64,000 nt of DNA from Cesiribacter sp. SM1 (GCF_020178975.1 NZ_JAHXBU010000042.1:1-64000), one strand, 5' to 3'; positions 15,441 to 23,993 are shown, counted from the first letter of the stretch. Notes: a model not told the origin generated them from the letters alone. A program made the numbers and translations.

Positions 15441-16655
15441 TTAAGCAACATCTAGTTTACTAATAATCTCTTCCAGTATATCTGCCGCCACGGCCTCTTT
15501 CTGCTTTAAGGGGTAGGCATTGTGGCTGCCATCTTTACTAAAAATAGTGATTTTATTGGTGGCATGTCCAAATCCCGCGCCTTCTTCACGCAGGCTGTTG
15601 AGTACAATCAGGTCCAGGTTTTTATTTTTTAACTTCTGCCTGGCATGCTCCTGCTCATGCTCGGTCTCCAGGGCAAAACCAACCAGGAACTGCCCCTCCT
15701 TTTCCTTTCCAAGGGTAGCGGCAATATCAACGGTTTTGCGGAGCTCCAGCACCAGGCTTTCACCCTTCTTTTTGATTTTCTGTTCCTCCTGCACCACTGG
15801 TTTATAATCGGCCACGGCTGCCGCAAAGATAACGACATCCTGGCTGCTATAGTGTGCATGGCAGGCTTCAAACATTTGCTGTGCCGATTGTACGTTAATA
15901 CGCTGAATAGAGGGGTGTTGCACCTGCAACTGGGTAGGGCCGCTCACCAGTACCACCCTGGCACCTTCTGCTGCGGCAGCTTCGGCCAGGGCATAGCCCA
16001 TGCGGCCTGTACTGTGGTTACCGATAAAGCGAACAGGATCGATGCCCTCGTAGGTAGGGCCGGCGGTAATAAGCACTTTTTTTCCCAGCAGCCGCTCTTT
16101 GATACCTGATTGCCGGCTTAGCTGCTGCGCAAGGAGCGCTACAATATTTTCGGGCTCGGCCAGGCGCCCCTGCCCGTGCAGTCCACTGGCCAGCTCGCCA
16201 CTTTCTGGTTCAATGAGGTGGTTCCCCCAGCTTTGCAGTCGCTGCAGGTTGGCCCTGGCGGAGGGGTGCCGGTACATATCCAGGTCCATGGCCGGAGCCA
16301 GAAAAACCGGACAACGCGCCGAAAGATACACGGCTGTTAGCAGGTTATCGCAAAGGCCGCCGGCAAATTTTGCCAGGGTATTGGCACTGGCAGGTGCCAC
16401 CAGCATGGCATCGGCCCAAAGCCCAAGGGCTACATGGTTGTGCCACTCGCCGGTATCGGTGTTTGCGTATTGATGCAGCACAGGCCGTTTGGAGAGGGTT
16501 GCCAGGGTTAGGGGGCCTATAAAAGGCAAAGCAGAGGGCGTCATGATAACCTGCACCTCTGCTCCTGCTTTTACCAGCAGCCGCGTTAAGTGGGCTGCTT
16601 TATATGCTGCTATACTTCCACACACCCCCAGCAAAATCTTTTTGCCGTGTAGCAT
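15441..16655 (-). CDS. coaBC: Bifunctional phosphopantothenoylcysteine decarboxylase/synthase CoaBC
   Basis: 404 residues, the usual length. The N-terminal flavin-binding decarboxylase half begins GKKILLGVCGSIAAYKAAHL and contains the active-site His in WHNHVALG, then ASANTLAKFAGGLCDNLL and APAMDLDMY. The C-terminal synthase half begins KKVLITAGPTYEGIDPVRF with FIGNHSTGRMGYALA. It joins 4'-phosphopantothenate with Cys using CTP and decarboxylates the product, giving 4'-phosphopantetheine for coenzyme A. It starts 9 bases after the RpoZ-like gene and belongs to the same operon. Confidence 0.97.
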   Translation of the reverse strand: MLHGKKILLGVCGSIAAYKAAHLTRLLVKAGAEVQVIMTPSALPFIGPLTLATLSKRPVLHQYANTDTGEWHNHVALGLWADAMLVAPASANTLAKFAGGLCDNLLTAVYLSARCPVFLAPAMDLDMYRHPSARANLQRLQSWGNHLIEPESGELASGLHGQGRLAEPENIVALLAQQLSRQSGIKERLLGKKVLITAGPTYEGIDPVRFIGNHSTGRMGYALAEAAAAEGARVVLVSGPTQLQVQHPSIQRINVQSAQQMFEACHAHYSSQDVVIFAAAVADYKPVVQEEQKIKKKGESLVLELRKTVDIAATLGKEKEGQFLVGFALETEHEQEHARQKLKNKNLDLIVLNSLREEGAGFGHATNKITIFSKDGSHNAYPLKQKEAVAADILEEIISKLDVA

Positions 16656-16664
16656 GCAGGGTAT

Positions 16665-16991
16665 TTATAGTTTGTCGATCTGATTTTCCTGGTCTTCTAT
16701 TTTACGGAAAACCAGCTCGTCGTTCATGAATTCTTCAGTAGCTACAACGCTTGGCTTGGGCATGCGCTCGTAGTACTTAGATATCTCGATCTGCTCACGG
16801 TTTTCAAACACTTCTTCAAGGTTATCAACTGTAGAAGCAAATTCTGCGAGTTTGGAGCTAAGCTCCTCTTTCATTTGGGTAGACAGCTGACGGGCACGCT
16901 TGGAGATAACCGCTACTGAAGCGTAAACATTACCAGTTGGTGCTGCTAATTTATCAAGGTCGCGTGTTACCAGAGATGCTTTAGTCGTCAT
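16665..16991 (-). CDS. rpoZ: RNA polymerase omega-like subunit
   Basis: 108 residues. It has the Bacteroidota-type omega pattern: MTTKASLVTRDLDKLAAPTGNVYASVAVISKRARQLST, the last part matching the omega motif in which a conserved region near the N-terminus contacts the beta' subunit. The C-terminal half is an acidic helical extension (DNLEEVFENREQIEISKYYERMPKPS) that is longer than in enterobacterial omega. It starts 4 bases after the bamD stop and precedes coaBC, the usual neighbour of rpoZ-like genes in this phylum. Confidence 0.88.
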   Translation of the reverse strand: MTTKASLVTRDLDKLAAPTGNVYASVAVISKRARQLSTQMKEELSSKLAEFASTVDNLEEVFENREQIEISKYYERMPKPSVVATEEFMNDELVFRKIEDQENQIDKL

Positions 16992-16995
16992 ATGA

Positions 16996-17835
16996 TTATA
17001 GGTTATTATTTGCTGTACTTCTTGAACTTAATTTTTCTATTTCAGACTGGCTGCTGATGTAGAGCTTCTCTGCATCATTTACAAACCTGCTTTCGGGATA
17101 TCTGTCTACAAAGCTAAGATAAACATCCACTACCTGCCTGTACCGCTCGGGCTGTTTAGACTGAAGGCTGTTACGGGCCAGCTCATAAGCAGCCTGAATT
17201 CTCAGGTAAGCTGCCTCTTCGTTATGCTGTGAATCCGGAAAATCATCGGCAAATGTTTCCAGCACAACCAGGGCAGACTTGTAACGGCCTATATCGTAGA
17301 AAAGTTTGGCATTTTCGAATGCTTTGTTAGCCAGCTTAAACTGGAGTTCGTCCAGAATCTGGGTGGCTTTATCCCTGTACTCACTCTGAGGGTGCTGGTT
17401 AATAAAGTTCTGAAGGGCAGTAACCGCTTCCAGGGTGCTGGTTTGATCCAGGTTACGGTTTGGTGACTGCAGGTACAGCGAGTAGCCATGCATGAAGAGG
17501 GCTTCTTCTGCCTGTGGACTACGTCCGTACACATTGTAGAACTCATTAAAGTAGTAAGCACTCTCTATGTACAACTTCTGGTGAAAGTGTGAATAGGCAT
17601 AGATAAACTGTGCTTTTTCGCCTTCGGGCCTACCGGTAAGAAGAGGGAGTATGTCTTCGAGCAGAATAGCAGTACGGGCATACTTCTTCTCCTCGAAATA
17701 CTTGAGTGCTGCCTCATACTTAACCATTGGGTCCTCGCTACGCTGCAGCTTGTTGAATCCCCGGCTGCTGCATGACCCCATTACAAGGATCAGCAAAAAC
17801 CCGAATATGATTATTTTAAATAGGTTTGGGCGCAT
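16996..17835 (-). CDS. bamD: Outer-membrane assembly lipoprotein BamD
   Basis: 279 residues. A lipoprotein signal (FGFLLILVMGSC, Cys at residue 22) is followed by TPR-like repeats: DPMVKYEAALKYFEEKKYARTAILLEDI, ESAYYFNEFYNVYGRSPQAEEALFMHGYSLY and FINQHPQSEYRDKATQIL. BamD is an essential part of the beta-barrel assembly machine on the inner leaflet of the outer membrane. It heads a bamD-rpoZ-coaBC cluster. A perfect promoter box ends only 7 bases before the ATG, so the mRNA may have almost no leader. Confidence 0.95.
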   Translation of the reverse strand: MRPNLFKIIIFGFLLILVMGSCSSRGFNKLQRSEDPMVKYEAALKYFEEKKYARTAILLEDILPLLTGRPEGEKAQFIYAYSHFHQKLYIESAYYFNEFYNVYGRSPQAEEALFMHGYSLYLQSPNRNLDQTSTLEAVTALQNFINQHPQSEYRDKATQILDELQFKLANKAFENAKLFYDIGRYKSALVVLETFADDFPDSQHNEEAAYLRIQAAYELARNSLQSKQPERYRQVVDVYLSFVDRYPESRFVNDAEKLYISSQSEIEKLSSRSTANNNL

Positions 17836-17842
17836 AAGCCTG

Positions 17843-17872
17843 CAAATATAGTTTAATCCGTTACAATGACAA
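17843..17872 (-). promoter_or_regulatory. Consensus promoter of the bamD operon
   Basis: On the minus strand TTG (17872-17870), exactly 19 bases, then TATATTTG (17850-17843): a full match to the phylum consensus. Transcription should start 3-4 bases after the box, leaving a leader of about 3-4 bases before the bamD ATG at 17835. Confidence 0.8.
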
Positions 17873-17881
17873 TGAATAGAT

Positions 17882-19576
17882 CTACTGATCTTCTTTTTTT
17901 AAGGGAGGAGCGACTTTTCTTTCGCTTGTTGCTGCTGGAGCAGCTGGTTTTACTACAGGAACCGCACTGTTGCCGGCAGCCGGCTTAGATGCCGGGGTGG
18001 CTACTCCTGCACCACTGCTGGCCGGGGCACCTGCCCCGGCAGGTGCTGGTGGTGTAGCTGCTGCTTTCCTGAAGAGCACATCTTCTTTGCTGGGCCTTTG
18101 TTCCTCTCTCCAAACAAAACCCTGCAGGCGTGTCTGGGGTTCCTGCAACTCATGCGGGGGAACAAAAATAGCATCAGGCTGCTGGTAAAAGCGGATTTGC
18201 TGCACAGTTCTGTTGCCAAAACTAATAAGCATGCTGCTGCTGGTAAGGCGGTTCATGCCCATCATAACATTGGCAGCTTTTTCATCAAGCACAAAATAAA
18301 TACTCTCGGCATTGCCATTAACGGCTACCTGTTCTAGCTCTTCCTTACCAAAGAAGGCGGTTATTAGCCTGCCCTTTACCTGGTTGTAATGGTTGATTGC
18401 AGTATCTTTAGAGATCACAAAACCATTCTGCAGCAGGCGCATGCGGTCTACCTGATTATTGTGGATTTCCATGCTGATGGTATCGCCTGTTAGCTGGTTC
18501 TGCACGTTCCAAAGCACCGGATCACGGTAAAAGTACAGAACAGAATCGGCCAGCCGATAGGCCAGCGAATCGGCAAGCCCCTGCAGGTCTTCCTTGAATA
18601 TTTTCACCCGGTTCCAGGCCAGCAGGCGTTTTTCTGCTGCTACCTGGCTTTCAATGGACCGCATGGTATCGGCAGAAAGATACAGGGTATCGTTTTGTAC
18701 CGGGCGCTTCATCACCGGGTTTCCCCAGACCTGCGTAACACCGGTGGCTTTATCGTAATAGGCCTCTTCGCCGGTTATAATGATCTGCCTGTTTTTGGCA
18801 GTCATTTTCACCTTTCCTTCAGCAGTAAACAGTTGCTTCTGCTTGTTGTAGCGCAGGCGGTTGCCAGTAATGATATAATCCTGGTTTTCGATAAAGCCCT
18901 GAACCACAGCGGCATTTTCCGAGCGGGTGTTGTAAATAAATTCTTCTGTGCCCTCCACTATGGTTCCGTCGCTCCTCACAATTCTATAAGGCCCCACAAA
19001 CCTGGCCTGCCCTGTAAGGGTGTTATAATAGAGCGTATCGGTAGTAGCCGTAGCATCCGGAGAGGTTAGCACTACTTTGCCAAAAAAGGAAGCCTGCTGA
19101 TTTTGCTTATCATATGAACCCTGGCGGCTGGTAAGGGTATTACTTTCGTCTACCAGGCGTCCGCCGCCATAATAGGAGGAGATTCCTGTGAACTTATTGA
19201 ATTCAAGATTATCGGTGTACAGGGTAGCTCTGCCATCGCGGTATACCACATCCCTGTAGAGGTGTGCAGTACCTGTGTTGCCATCGTACACCAGTTGTTT
19301 GGAGGTAATATCGATTGAGTCGCCTTCCGTAACCCTGATACGGCCAAAGGCTTCTGCCTTATTTTCTGCTCTTTGTACCGAAGCAGAATCGGCATAGATC
19401 GTAGTTTCTGCCTGGCGTATCACCACATTGCCAATAAGGTAGTTGATACGCTCCCCTCCTACGCGGCGTCCGTTAATTTTATCGGCAGTAAAGCGCAGGC
19501 GTTGTTGTGCGAAGGCATCTGACATCCCCAGCAGGAGCAAGAGGGGCAGCAGGATCAGGCAAATGTTTTTTGGCAT
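17882..19576 (-). CDS. OstA-like (LptA/LptD N-terminal type) protein
   Basis: 564 residues from the ATG at 19576, which begins a good signal peptide (MPKNICLILLPLLLLLGMSDAFAQ). The body is made of OstA/LptA-type beta-jellyroll repeats: GERINYLIGNVVIRQAETTIYADSA, EGDSIDITSKQLVYDGNTGTAHL, TLYTDNLEFN, and ITGEEAYYDKATGVTQVWGNPVMKR. This family carries lipopolysaccharide across the periplasm; the long Bacteroidota form probably acts as a bridge component. The last 60 residues are an Ala/Pro/Gly-rich linker (many PAP, PASS and KPAAG) ending in a charged tail, an unusual addition. It lies 46 bases upstream of bamD; both serve outer-membrane assembly. It is divergent from tilS. Confidence 0.85.
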   Translation of the reverse strand: MPKNICLILLPLLLLLGMSDAFAQQRLRFTADKINGRRVGGERINYLIGNVVIRQAETTIYADSASVQRAENKAEAFGRIRVTEGDSIDITSKQLVYDGNTGTAHLYRDVVYRDGRATLYTDNLEFNKFTGISSYYGGGRLVDESNTLTSRQGSYDKQNQQASFFGKVVLTSPDATATTDTLYYNTLTGQARFVGPYRIVRSDGTIVEGTEEFIYNTRSENAAVVQGFIENQDYIITGNRLRYNKQKQLFTAEGKVKMTAKNRQIIITGEEAYYDKATGVTQVWGNPVMKRPVQNDTLYLSADTMRSIESQVAAEKRLLAWNRVKIFKEDLQGLADSLAYRLADSVLYFYRDPVLWNVQNQLTGDTISMEIHNNQVDRMRLLQNGFVISKDTAINHYNQVKGRLITAFFGKEELEQVAVNGNAESIYFVLDEKAANVMMGMNRLTSSSMLISFGNRTVQQIRFYQQPDAIFVPPHELQEPQTRLQGFVWREEQRPSKEDVLFRKAAATPPAPAGAGAPASSGAGVATPASKPAAGNSAVPVVKPAAPAATSERKVAPPLKKEDQ

Positions 19577-19693
19577 TAGAATATGCCGCTTGGTTTGCAT
19601 TCTTTTCTCTCGAAAGGGTTAATTTATCAACACAGCCAGCGCCACCACTATAAAATTCTCTACCTTATGGTGATTTTTATAAATGGCGGTTTC

Positions 19694-19701
19694 TACCTTT
19701 G
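19694..19701 (+). promoter_or_regulatory. -7 promoter box of tilS
   Basis: TACCTTTG matches TAnnTTTG and lies 34 bases before the tilS ATG at 19736. The region 19 bases upstream is AT-rich without a clear TTG. Confidence 0.45.
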
Positions 19702-19735
19702 TTACAAAGGTAACGTAAAAAGGGGGCTTCTCCTT

Positions 19736-21079
19736 ATGCAGAATTTTTTTTTGACTTACATAAAAGAGCAAGCACTCTTCGCGCTTAACCACAAAATACT
19801 GCTTGCCGTAAGCGGCGGTCTCGATTCTGTGGTAATGGCACACCTGTTCAGCCAGTCTCCTTACTCCTTTGCCATTGCCCATGTAAACTTTGGTTTACGC
19901 GGAGCAGAATCTGAAGAAGATGCCCGATTTGTTGAAAGTCTGGCACAACAGCTGGATGTATCTTTTTATACCACCCGCCTGAATGCTGCAGAAACTGCGC
20001 AGTCTGCAGGGGTATCTATACAAATGGCTGCCCGCGACTTGCGCTACCAGTGGTTCGATGAGCTATGCCAGCAGCTTAATTTTGACTGGGTAGCCACAGC
20101 CCACCACATGAGCGACCAGGCCGAAACCCTGCTGCTGAACCTAAGCCGTGGCACCGGCATAGCCGGCCTTCATGGCATTAGCGCAAAACGGGGTAAAATA
20201 GTTCGGCCGCTCCTGTTTGCCACCCGGCGTGACCTTGCCGCCTATGCACAGCAACATGGCATTAGCTGGCGGGAAGACAGCAGCAACAACTCTCTTAAAT
20301 ACAGGCGCAACAAAATAAGGCAACAGGTAATGCCTGTGCTAAAAGAGCTTAACCCGCGCGTAGAATGGGCCATGCAGGAAACTGCCCAGCGCCTGCGCGC
20401 TGCAGAAGGGCTGCTTCTGCAATTAGTTAATAATTTAAGGCCCCTGCTGCTGGAGGAGCGTGAGGGACATTTTTACCTGAACCTGCCCCGCCTGTTACAG
20501 GAAACAGAACCACAGTACCTGCTGGGAGAGCTGCTTACTCCTTTCGGAGGCAGCTGGCAGGAGGCCGGAAACATTCTGCAAACCTGGCAGAACCCGCTGG
20601 GCACCAGCTCGGGCAAGAGATTTTCTACCGCAACACACCGGCTGGGCATCGACAGGCAGCAGCTCATCATCAGCCCCGTTAACAGCCCGGACCCTGCTCC
20701 CACTACTGTACTTGTACCTACCGACAGCCAGGTAAGCGCCGGCAGCAATATATTGCAGACCAGAAGAATTACGGCAAAGGGTTATGTCATTGATCCCGAT
20801 CCGGCTGTTGCTGCCCTTGATTTCCATAAGCTGCAATTTCCGCTACAGCTGCGCCCGCCACAAACCGGAGACTGGTTCAGACCCCTGGGCATGAAGGGCA
20901 AAAAAAAGCTAAGCGATTTTATGATCGACCACAAAATTCCTGTAAACTTGAAAGAAGAAGTGCAGTTAGTCGTTTCCGGTGCTGATATTGTATGGGTTGC
21001 CGGTTACAGACCAGATGATCGCTTCAAAATTACGCCACAAACTCAGGAAGTTTTCGAAATTAGGCTGGTTAAGCCATGA
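19736..21079 (+). CDS. tilS: tRNA(Ile)-lysidine synthetase TilS
   Basis: 447 residues from the ATG at 19736; the frame is open upstream from 19583 but that part contains the promoter box and no family sequence. The N-type ATPase motif is LLAVSGGLDSVVMAHL (about 22-37), followed by HVNFGLRGAESEEDARFV and the catalytic-domain motif TAHHMSDQAETLLLNLSRGTGIAGL. The C-terminal tRNA-recognition domain includes RPPQTGDWFRPLGMKGKKKLSDFMIDHKIP. TilS attaches lysine to C34 of tRNA-Ile(CAU) so that it reads AUA. It overlaps the next gene by four bases (ATGA), so they are cotranslated. Confidence 0.96.
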   Translation: MQNFFLTYIKEQALFALNHKILLAVSGGLDSVVMAHLFSQSPYSFAIAHVNFGLRGAESEEDARFVESLAQQLDVSFYTTRLNAAETAQSAGVSIQMAARDLRYQWFDELCQQLNFDWVATAHHMSDQAETLLLNLSRGTGIAGLHGISAKRGKIVRPLLFATRRDLAAYAQQHGISWREDSSNNSLKYRRNKIRQQVMPVLKELNPRVEWAMQETAQRLRAAEGLLLQLVNNLRPLLLEEREGHFYLNLPRLLQETEPQYLLGELLTPFGGSWQEAGNILQTWQNPLGTSSGKRFSTATHRLGIDRQQLIISPVNSPDPAPTTVLVPTDSQVSAGSNILQTRRITAKGYVIDPDPAVAALDFHKLQFPLQLRPPQTGDWFRPLGMKGKKKLSDFMIDHKIPVNLKEEVQLVVSGADIVWVAGYRPDDRFKITPQTQEVFEIRLVKP

Positions 21080-21603
21080 TCAATCCCTTCAAGAAGTCTT
21101 ACACAGATCAGGAAAATGCACTCTTCACTTTTCTTGCACAGGTAAAGCTGTTTGAGCGGCTCACCTATGACGAGCTGGCACTTTTCACTCCCTATATGTT
21201 CCTGCGCTCCTATAACCAGGATGAGGTTGTATTTTTTCGTAATGACCCCAGCCAGGCCCTGTACGTTATCCGCAATGGCAGCGTATCGCTTAACATAGAC
21301 CTGGGCGAAAAAATGGAGGTACTCTCAATCCTGGAAAAAGGCCATGCCTTTGGCGACAACTCTCTGCTGGAAAACACCCGTCGCATTTACAGCTCAATAG
21401 TTGTAAGCGAACGAGCAGAGATCTTTGTGATCCCTCAGGTGAACATCCTGGATATTTTCGAGAACCACCCCAACATCAAAGCTGAAATGCTTAACTCCCT
21501 GGCAGAGCTCTACAACGGCTACACCATGAATCTTTTCAACGCCTACCGCTCCACCTTTGGCTTCTTCGATCTGGGCCAGGCCTACCTGCATCCGGATAGA
21601 TAG
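21076..21603 (+). CDS. Cyclic-nucleotide-binding-domain protein
   Basis: 175 residues, a Crp-type cyclic nucleotide-binding fold with no DNA-binding HTH: LFERLTYDELALFTPYMFLRSYNQDEVVFFRND (27-59), ALYVIRNGSVSLNID, LEKGHAFGDNSLLENTRRIYSSIVVSERAEIFVIP. The phosphate-binding cassette is represented by GHAFGDNSLLENTRR. The C-terminal helix FENHPNIKAEMLNSLAELYNGY is a possible dimer helix. Without HTH it cannot be a standard Crp/Fnr regulator; it may act by protein contact. Translational coupling with tilS is unexplained. Confidence 0.85.
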   Translation: MINPFKKSYTDQENALFTFLAQVKLFERLTYDELALFTPYMFLRSYNQDEVVFFRNDPSQALYVIRNGSVSLNIDLGEKMEVLSILEKGHAFGDNSLLENTRRIYSSIVVSERAEIFVIPQVNILDIFENHPNIKAEMLNSLAELYNGYTMNLFNAYRSTFGFFDLGQAYLHPDR

Positions 21604-21772
21604 ATTTGTTGATTGCTAATCATTTGATGTGCTGCCTGAAGGTTGGATTAAAATAACATCCGCAGAAGCTAAAACTGAGATGCTAACACCTTAAAATGAA
21701 TCTTTAAAGGCATTCTTAAATAGCTACAGACTTCTTACTACCAGAAAGCTTGTGTACGCCTGAAGACCCAAA

Positions 21773-21806
21773 ATTAGCACATTAGCACATGATCGGATTA
21801 GCACAT
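21773..21806. repeat. Three ATTAGCACAT repeats
   Basis: Three exact copies of the 10-mer ATTAGCACAT at 21773-21782, 21781-21790 and 21797-21806, lying 5 bases before the -33 element of the mdh promoter. The first two overlap by two bases. Not part of any gene seen. They may be an operator, or a chance product of local duplication. Confidence 0.75.
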
Positions 21807-21810
21807 TAAA

Positions 21811-21842
21811 TTGGCAATGCGTTGATTTTTGCCGTATCTTGG
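21811..21842 (+). promoter_or_regulatory. Promoter of mdh
   Basis: TTG (21811-21813), a 21-base spacer, then TATCTTGG (7 of 8 matches to TAnnTTTG) at 21835-21842. The start codon at 21889 is 47 bases downstream. Confidence 0.5.
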
Positions 21843-21888
21843 GGGCGAAAGTTCTTTTAACCCGATTCTAGACGAAAAATTTTTTATC

Positions 21889-22824
21889 ATGAAAGTAACC
21901 GTAGTAGGTGCCGGTAATGTTGGCGCAACCTGTGCTGATGTACTGGCCTATCGCGAAGTTGTCAATGAAGTTGTTCTTATTGACATCAAAGAAGGATTGA
22001 GTGAAGGCAAAGCACTCGATATCTGGCAAAAAGCCCCCATTAATCTGTACGACACCCGTACCACCGGCTCCTCAAACGACTACAGCAAAACTGCTGGTTC
22101 TGATGTAGTGGTGATCACATCGGGTCTGCCACGCAAACCTGGCATGACGCGTGATGACCTTATCGAAACCAATGCTGGCATTGTACGCTCGGTTACCGAA
22201 AACGTGGTGAAACACTCTCCTGAAGCCATTATCATTGTGGTATCAAACCCACTTGATGTAATGACCTACCAGGCCCACATTACGGCAAAACTGCCTCGTA
22301 CCAAGGTAATGGGTATGGCCGGTATTCTGGATACTGCCCGCTATCGTGCATTCCTTGCCGAAGAACTTAATGTTTCTCCTAAAGATATTCAGGCCATGCT
22401 GCTTGGCGGACACGGCGATACCATGGTGCCACTACCCCGCTATACCACCGTATCGGGTATACCGGTTACGGAGCTGATTGCCCAGGATCGTCTGGATGCC
22501 ATCATTGAACGCACCAAGTTTGGTGGTGGTGAGCTGGTGAAGCTTATGGGTACTTCTGCCTGGTATGCTCCAGGCTCAGCTGCAGCCCAGATGGTTGAGT
22601 CTATCGTACGCGACCAGCGCCACATTTACCCTGTTTGCATCAAGCTTGAGGGTGAGTACGGCATCGACGGCACCTACCTGGGTGTACCGGTGGTGCTTGG
22701 TAAAAACGGTGTAGAGAAAGTAATTGAGCTTAAACTGAACGACCAGGAAATGGAGCTCATGCAAACCAGCAACAAACACGTACGCGAAGTAATGGATGTT
22801 CTCGACCGTATGAACAACAAATAG
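21889..22824 (+). CDS. mdh: Malate dehydrogenase
   Basis: 311 residues from the ATG at 21889; the frame upstream to 21829 overlaps the promoter. The NAD-binding motif is VTVVGAGNVGATCADVLA (residues 3-20), then VVLIDIKEGLSEGKALDI. VVVITSGLPRKPGMTRDDLIETNAGI and IIIVVSNPLDVMTYQAHI follow. The catalytic His is in AMLLGGHGDTMVPLPRY, and the substrate Args are those of PRKPGMTR and the MAGILDTARYRAFL helix. The LPRKPGMTR mobile loop is the MDH form, not LDH. It interconverts malate and oxaloacetate in the citric acid cycle. A terminator follows directly. Confidence 0.96.
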   Translation: MKVTVVGAGNVGATCADVLAYREVVNEVVLIDIKEGLSEGKALDIWQKAPINLYDTRTTGSSNDYSKTAGSDVVVITSGLPRKPGMTRDDLIETNAGIVRSVTENVVKHSPEAIIIVVSNPLDVMTYQAHITAKLPRTKVMGMAGILDTARYRAFLAEELNVSPKDIQAMLLGGHGDTMVPLPRYTTVSGIPVTELIAQDRLDAIIERTKFGGGELVKLMGTSAWYAPGSAAAQMVESIVRDQRHIYPVCIKLEGEYGIDGTYLGVPVVLGKNGVEKVIELKLNDQEMELMQTSNKHVREVMDVLDRMNNK

Positions 22825-22844
22825 GCTTAAAATAAATTTAACTG

Positions 22845-22877
22845 AAGCCACTACTCCTATGGGTAGTGGCTTTTTTA
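22845..22877 (+). terminator. Intrinsic terminator after mdh
   Basis: Stem AGCCACTAC/GTAGTGGCT (22846-22854 with 22863-22871), loop of eight bases, then a T run. Located 22 bases after the mdh stop. Confidence 0.9.
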
Positions 22878-22948
22878 TGAGCTGCTTTTACAAGACTCCT
22901 GGCTGAAAATTATTACCCTCCATCAGGATATCTTTCTGGTAGCTGTAG

Positions 22949-22956
22949 TAGATTTG
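22949..22956 (+). promoter_or_regulatory. -7 promoter box of the beta-barrel gene
   Basis: TAGATTTG is a perfect TAnnTTTG box, about 65 bases before the gene at 23022. The -33 region (TTCTGG) is weak. Confidence 0.4.
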
Positions 22957-23021
22957 CCATGTAACATTACCCTTCTGCCAGATTTTACTATTTCAATTTT
23001 AACAGTTAATAAAGCATGTTC

Positions 23022-23672
23022 ATGAAACACCTCCTCACGCTATGCCTGCTGGCAGCACTTGCAATGCCGGCCATGGCACAAAATCTTAAGTTTATTGGCC
23101 GGGTTAATGTGGGCTTTGGCGCCCAGTACGAAAGTCTTGATTACAGTGGAGACCAGGTAGTTTACAGCCCCGGCGGCGGCATGGGATTGGAAGCTGGCCT
23201 TGGCTACGAACTGATCAAGCGCTTAGATGCGTATGCCACACTCGGTTTTCAAAAAAACCTTGCGCTGCAATACGAAAGTGTAAACGGCACATCGAACAAA
23301 ACCTCTGCCTCCTTTGGACGCGGCTATTTTACTGCCGGCCTTAACAAGCTTTTCAAAACTTCAGATGGTGTTTTAAATGGTATCATACTGGGGGCAGGGC
23401 TAAACTACAACTTCCCTGGAAAGCTAAAGCTCACCGAGAACAGCCATGATATGGGTGAGTGGACCTATACCAATGCTTTAGGCTACCAGGTAGAGGCAAA
23501 ATTAAGGCTCAAATTTACAGATACTTTCAGCATGGATCCCGGCTTCAGGTACAGGAACATTTACTTTGAGTATGAGCCTACGGCTAATTCTGCCTGGCCA
23601 GCACCGGCAAACATGAACAGGCTGAACGCTACCGGTGTAGACCTTTCCCTTACGCTGGTAAAGCGTATCTAG
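23022..23672 (+). CDS. Outer-membrane beta-barrel protein
   Basis: 216 residues from the ATG at 23022, which starts a good signal peptide (MKHLLTLCLLAALAMPAMAQ); an ATG two codons earlier is also possible. The mature part has alternating hydrophobic/polar strands and glycines (RVNVGFGAQYESLDY, GGGMGLEAGLGYELIKRLDAYATLGFQ, GYQVEAKLRLKFTDTF, NATGVDLSLTLVKRI), as in eight-stranded barrels of the OmpW/OmpA kind. It ends in a hydrophobic strand LSLTLVKRI. No specific function known. Confidence 0.8.
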   Translation: MKHLLTLCLLAALAMPAMAQNLKFIGRVNVGFGAQYESLDYSGDQVVYSPGGGMGLEAGLGYELIKRLDAYATLGFQKNLALQYESVNGTSNKTSASFGRGYFTAGLNKLFKTSDGVLNGIILGAGLNYNFPGKLKLTENSHDMGEWTYTNALGYQVEAKLRLKFTDTFSMDPGFRYRNIYFEYEPTANSAWPAPANMNRLNATGVDLSLTLVKRI

Positions 23673-23714
23673 TAAGGCACTGTGTCGTATGAATGATTAA
23701 ATATTTACAAGCTT

Positions 23715-23993
23715 ATGTACTTCATCCTTTTCTACAAAACCGTTGAGAATTATGTTGAAAAACGTGCACCTTACCGTAACGAGCATTTAGCCCTTGCAAA
23801 AAGTGCTTATGAAAACGGCGACATGGTAATGGCAGGCGCACTGGCAGAGCCTGCAGATGGTGCAGTACTGGTATTCAGGGGAGATAGTCCAGCTGTAGCG
23901 GAGCAATTTGCCCTCAATGATCCTTATGTAAAAAACGGGCTGATCAAGGAATGGTCTATTCGCCCCTGGAGCGTTGTGGTGGGTGGAGAATAG
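23715..23993 (+). CDS. YciI family protein
   Basis: 92 residues with the YCII-related ferredoxin-like fold: MYFILFYKTVENYVEKRAPYRNEHLALAKSAYENGDMVMAGAL, then PADGAVLVFRGDSPAVAEQFALNDPYVKNGL. The conserved His/Asp pair expected in this family (His in RNEHL, Asp in NDPYV) is present. Members are small cytosolic proteins of uncertain role, some dehalogenase-like. It lies 42 bases after the beta-barrel gene. Confidence 0.88.
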   Translation: MYFILFYKTVENYVEKRAPYRNEHLALAKSAYENGDMVMAGALAEPADGAVLVFRGDSPAVAEQFALNDPYVKNGLIKEWSIRPWSVVVGGE

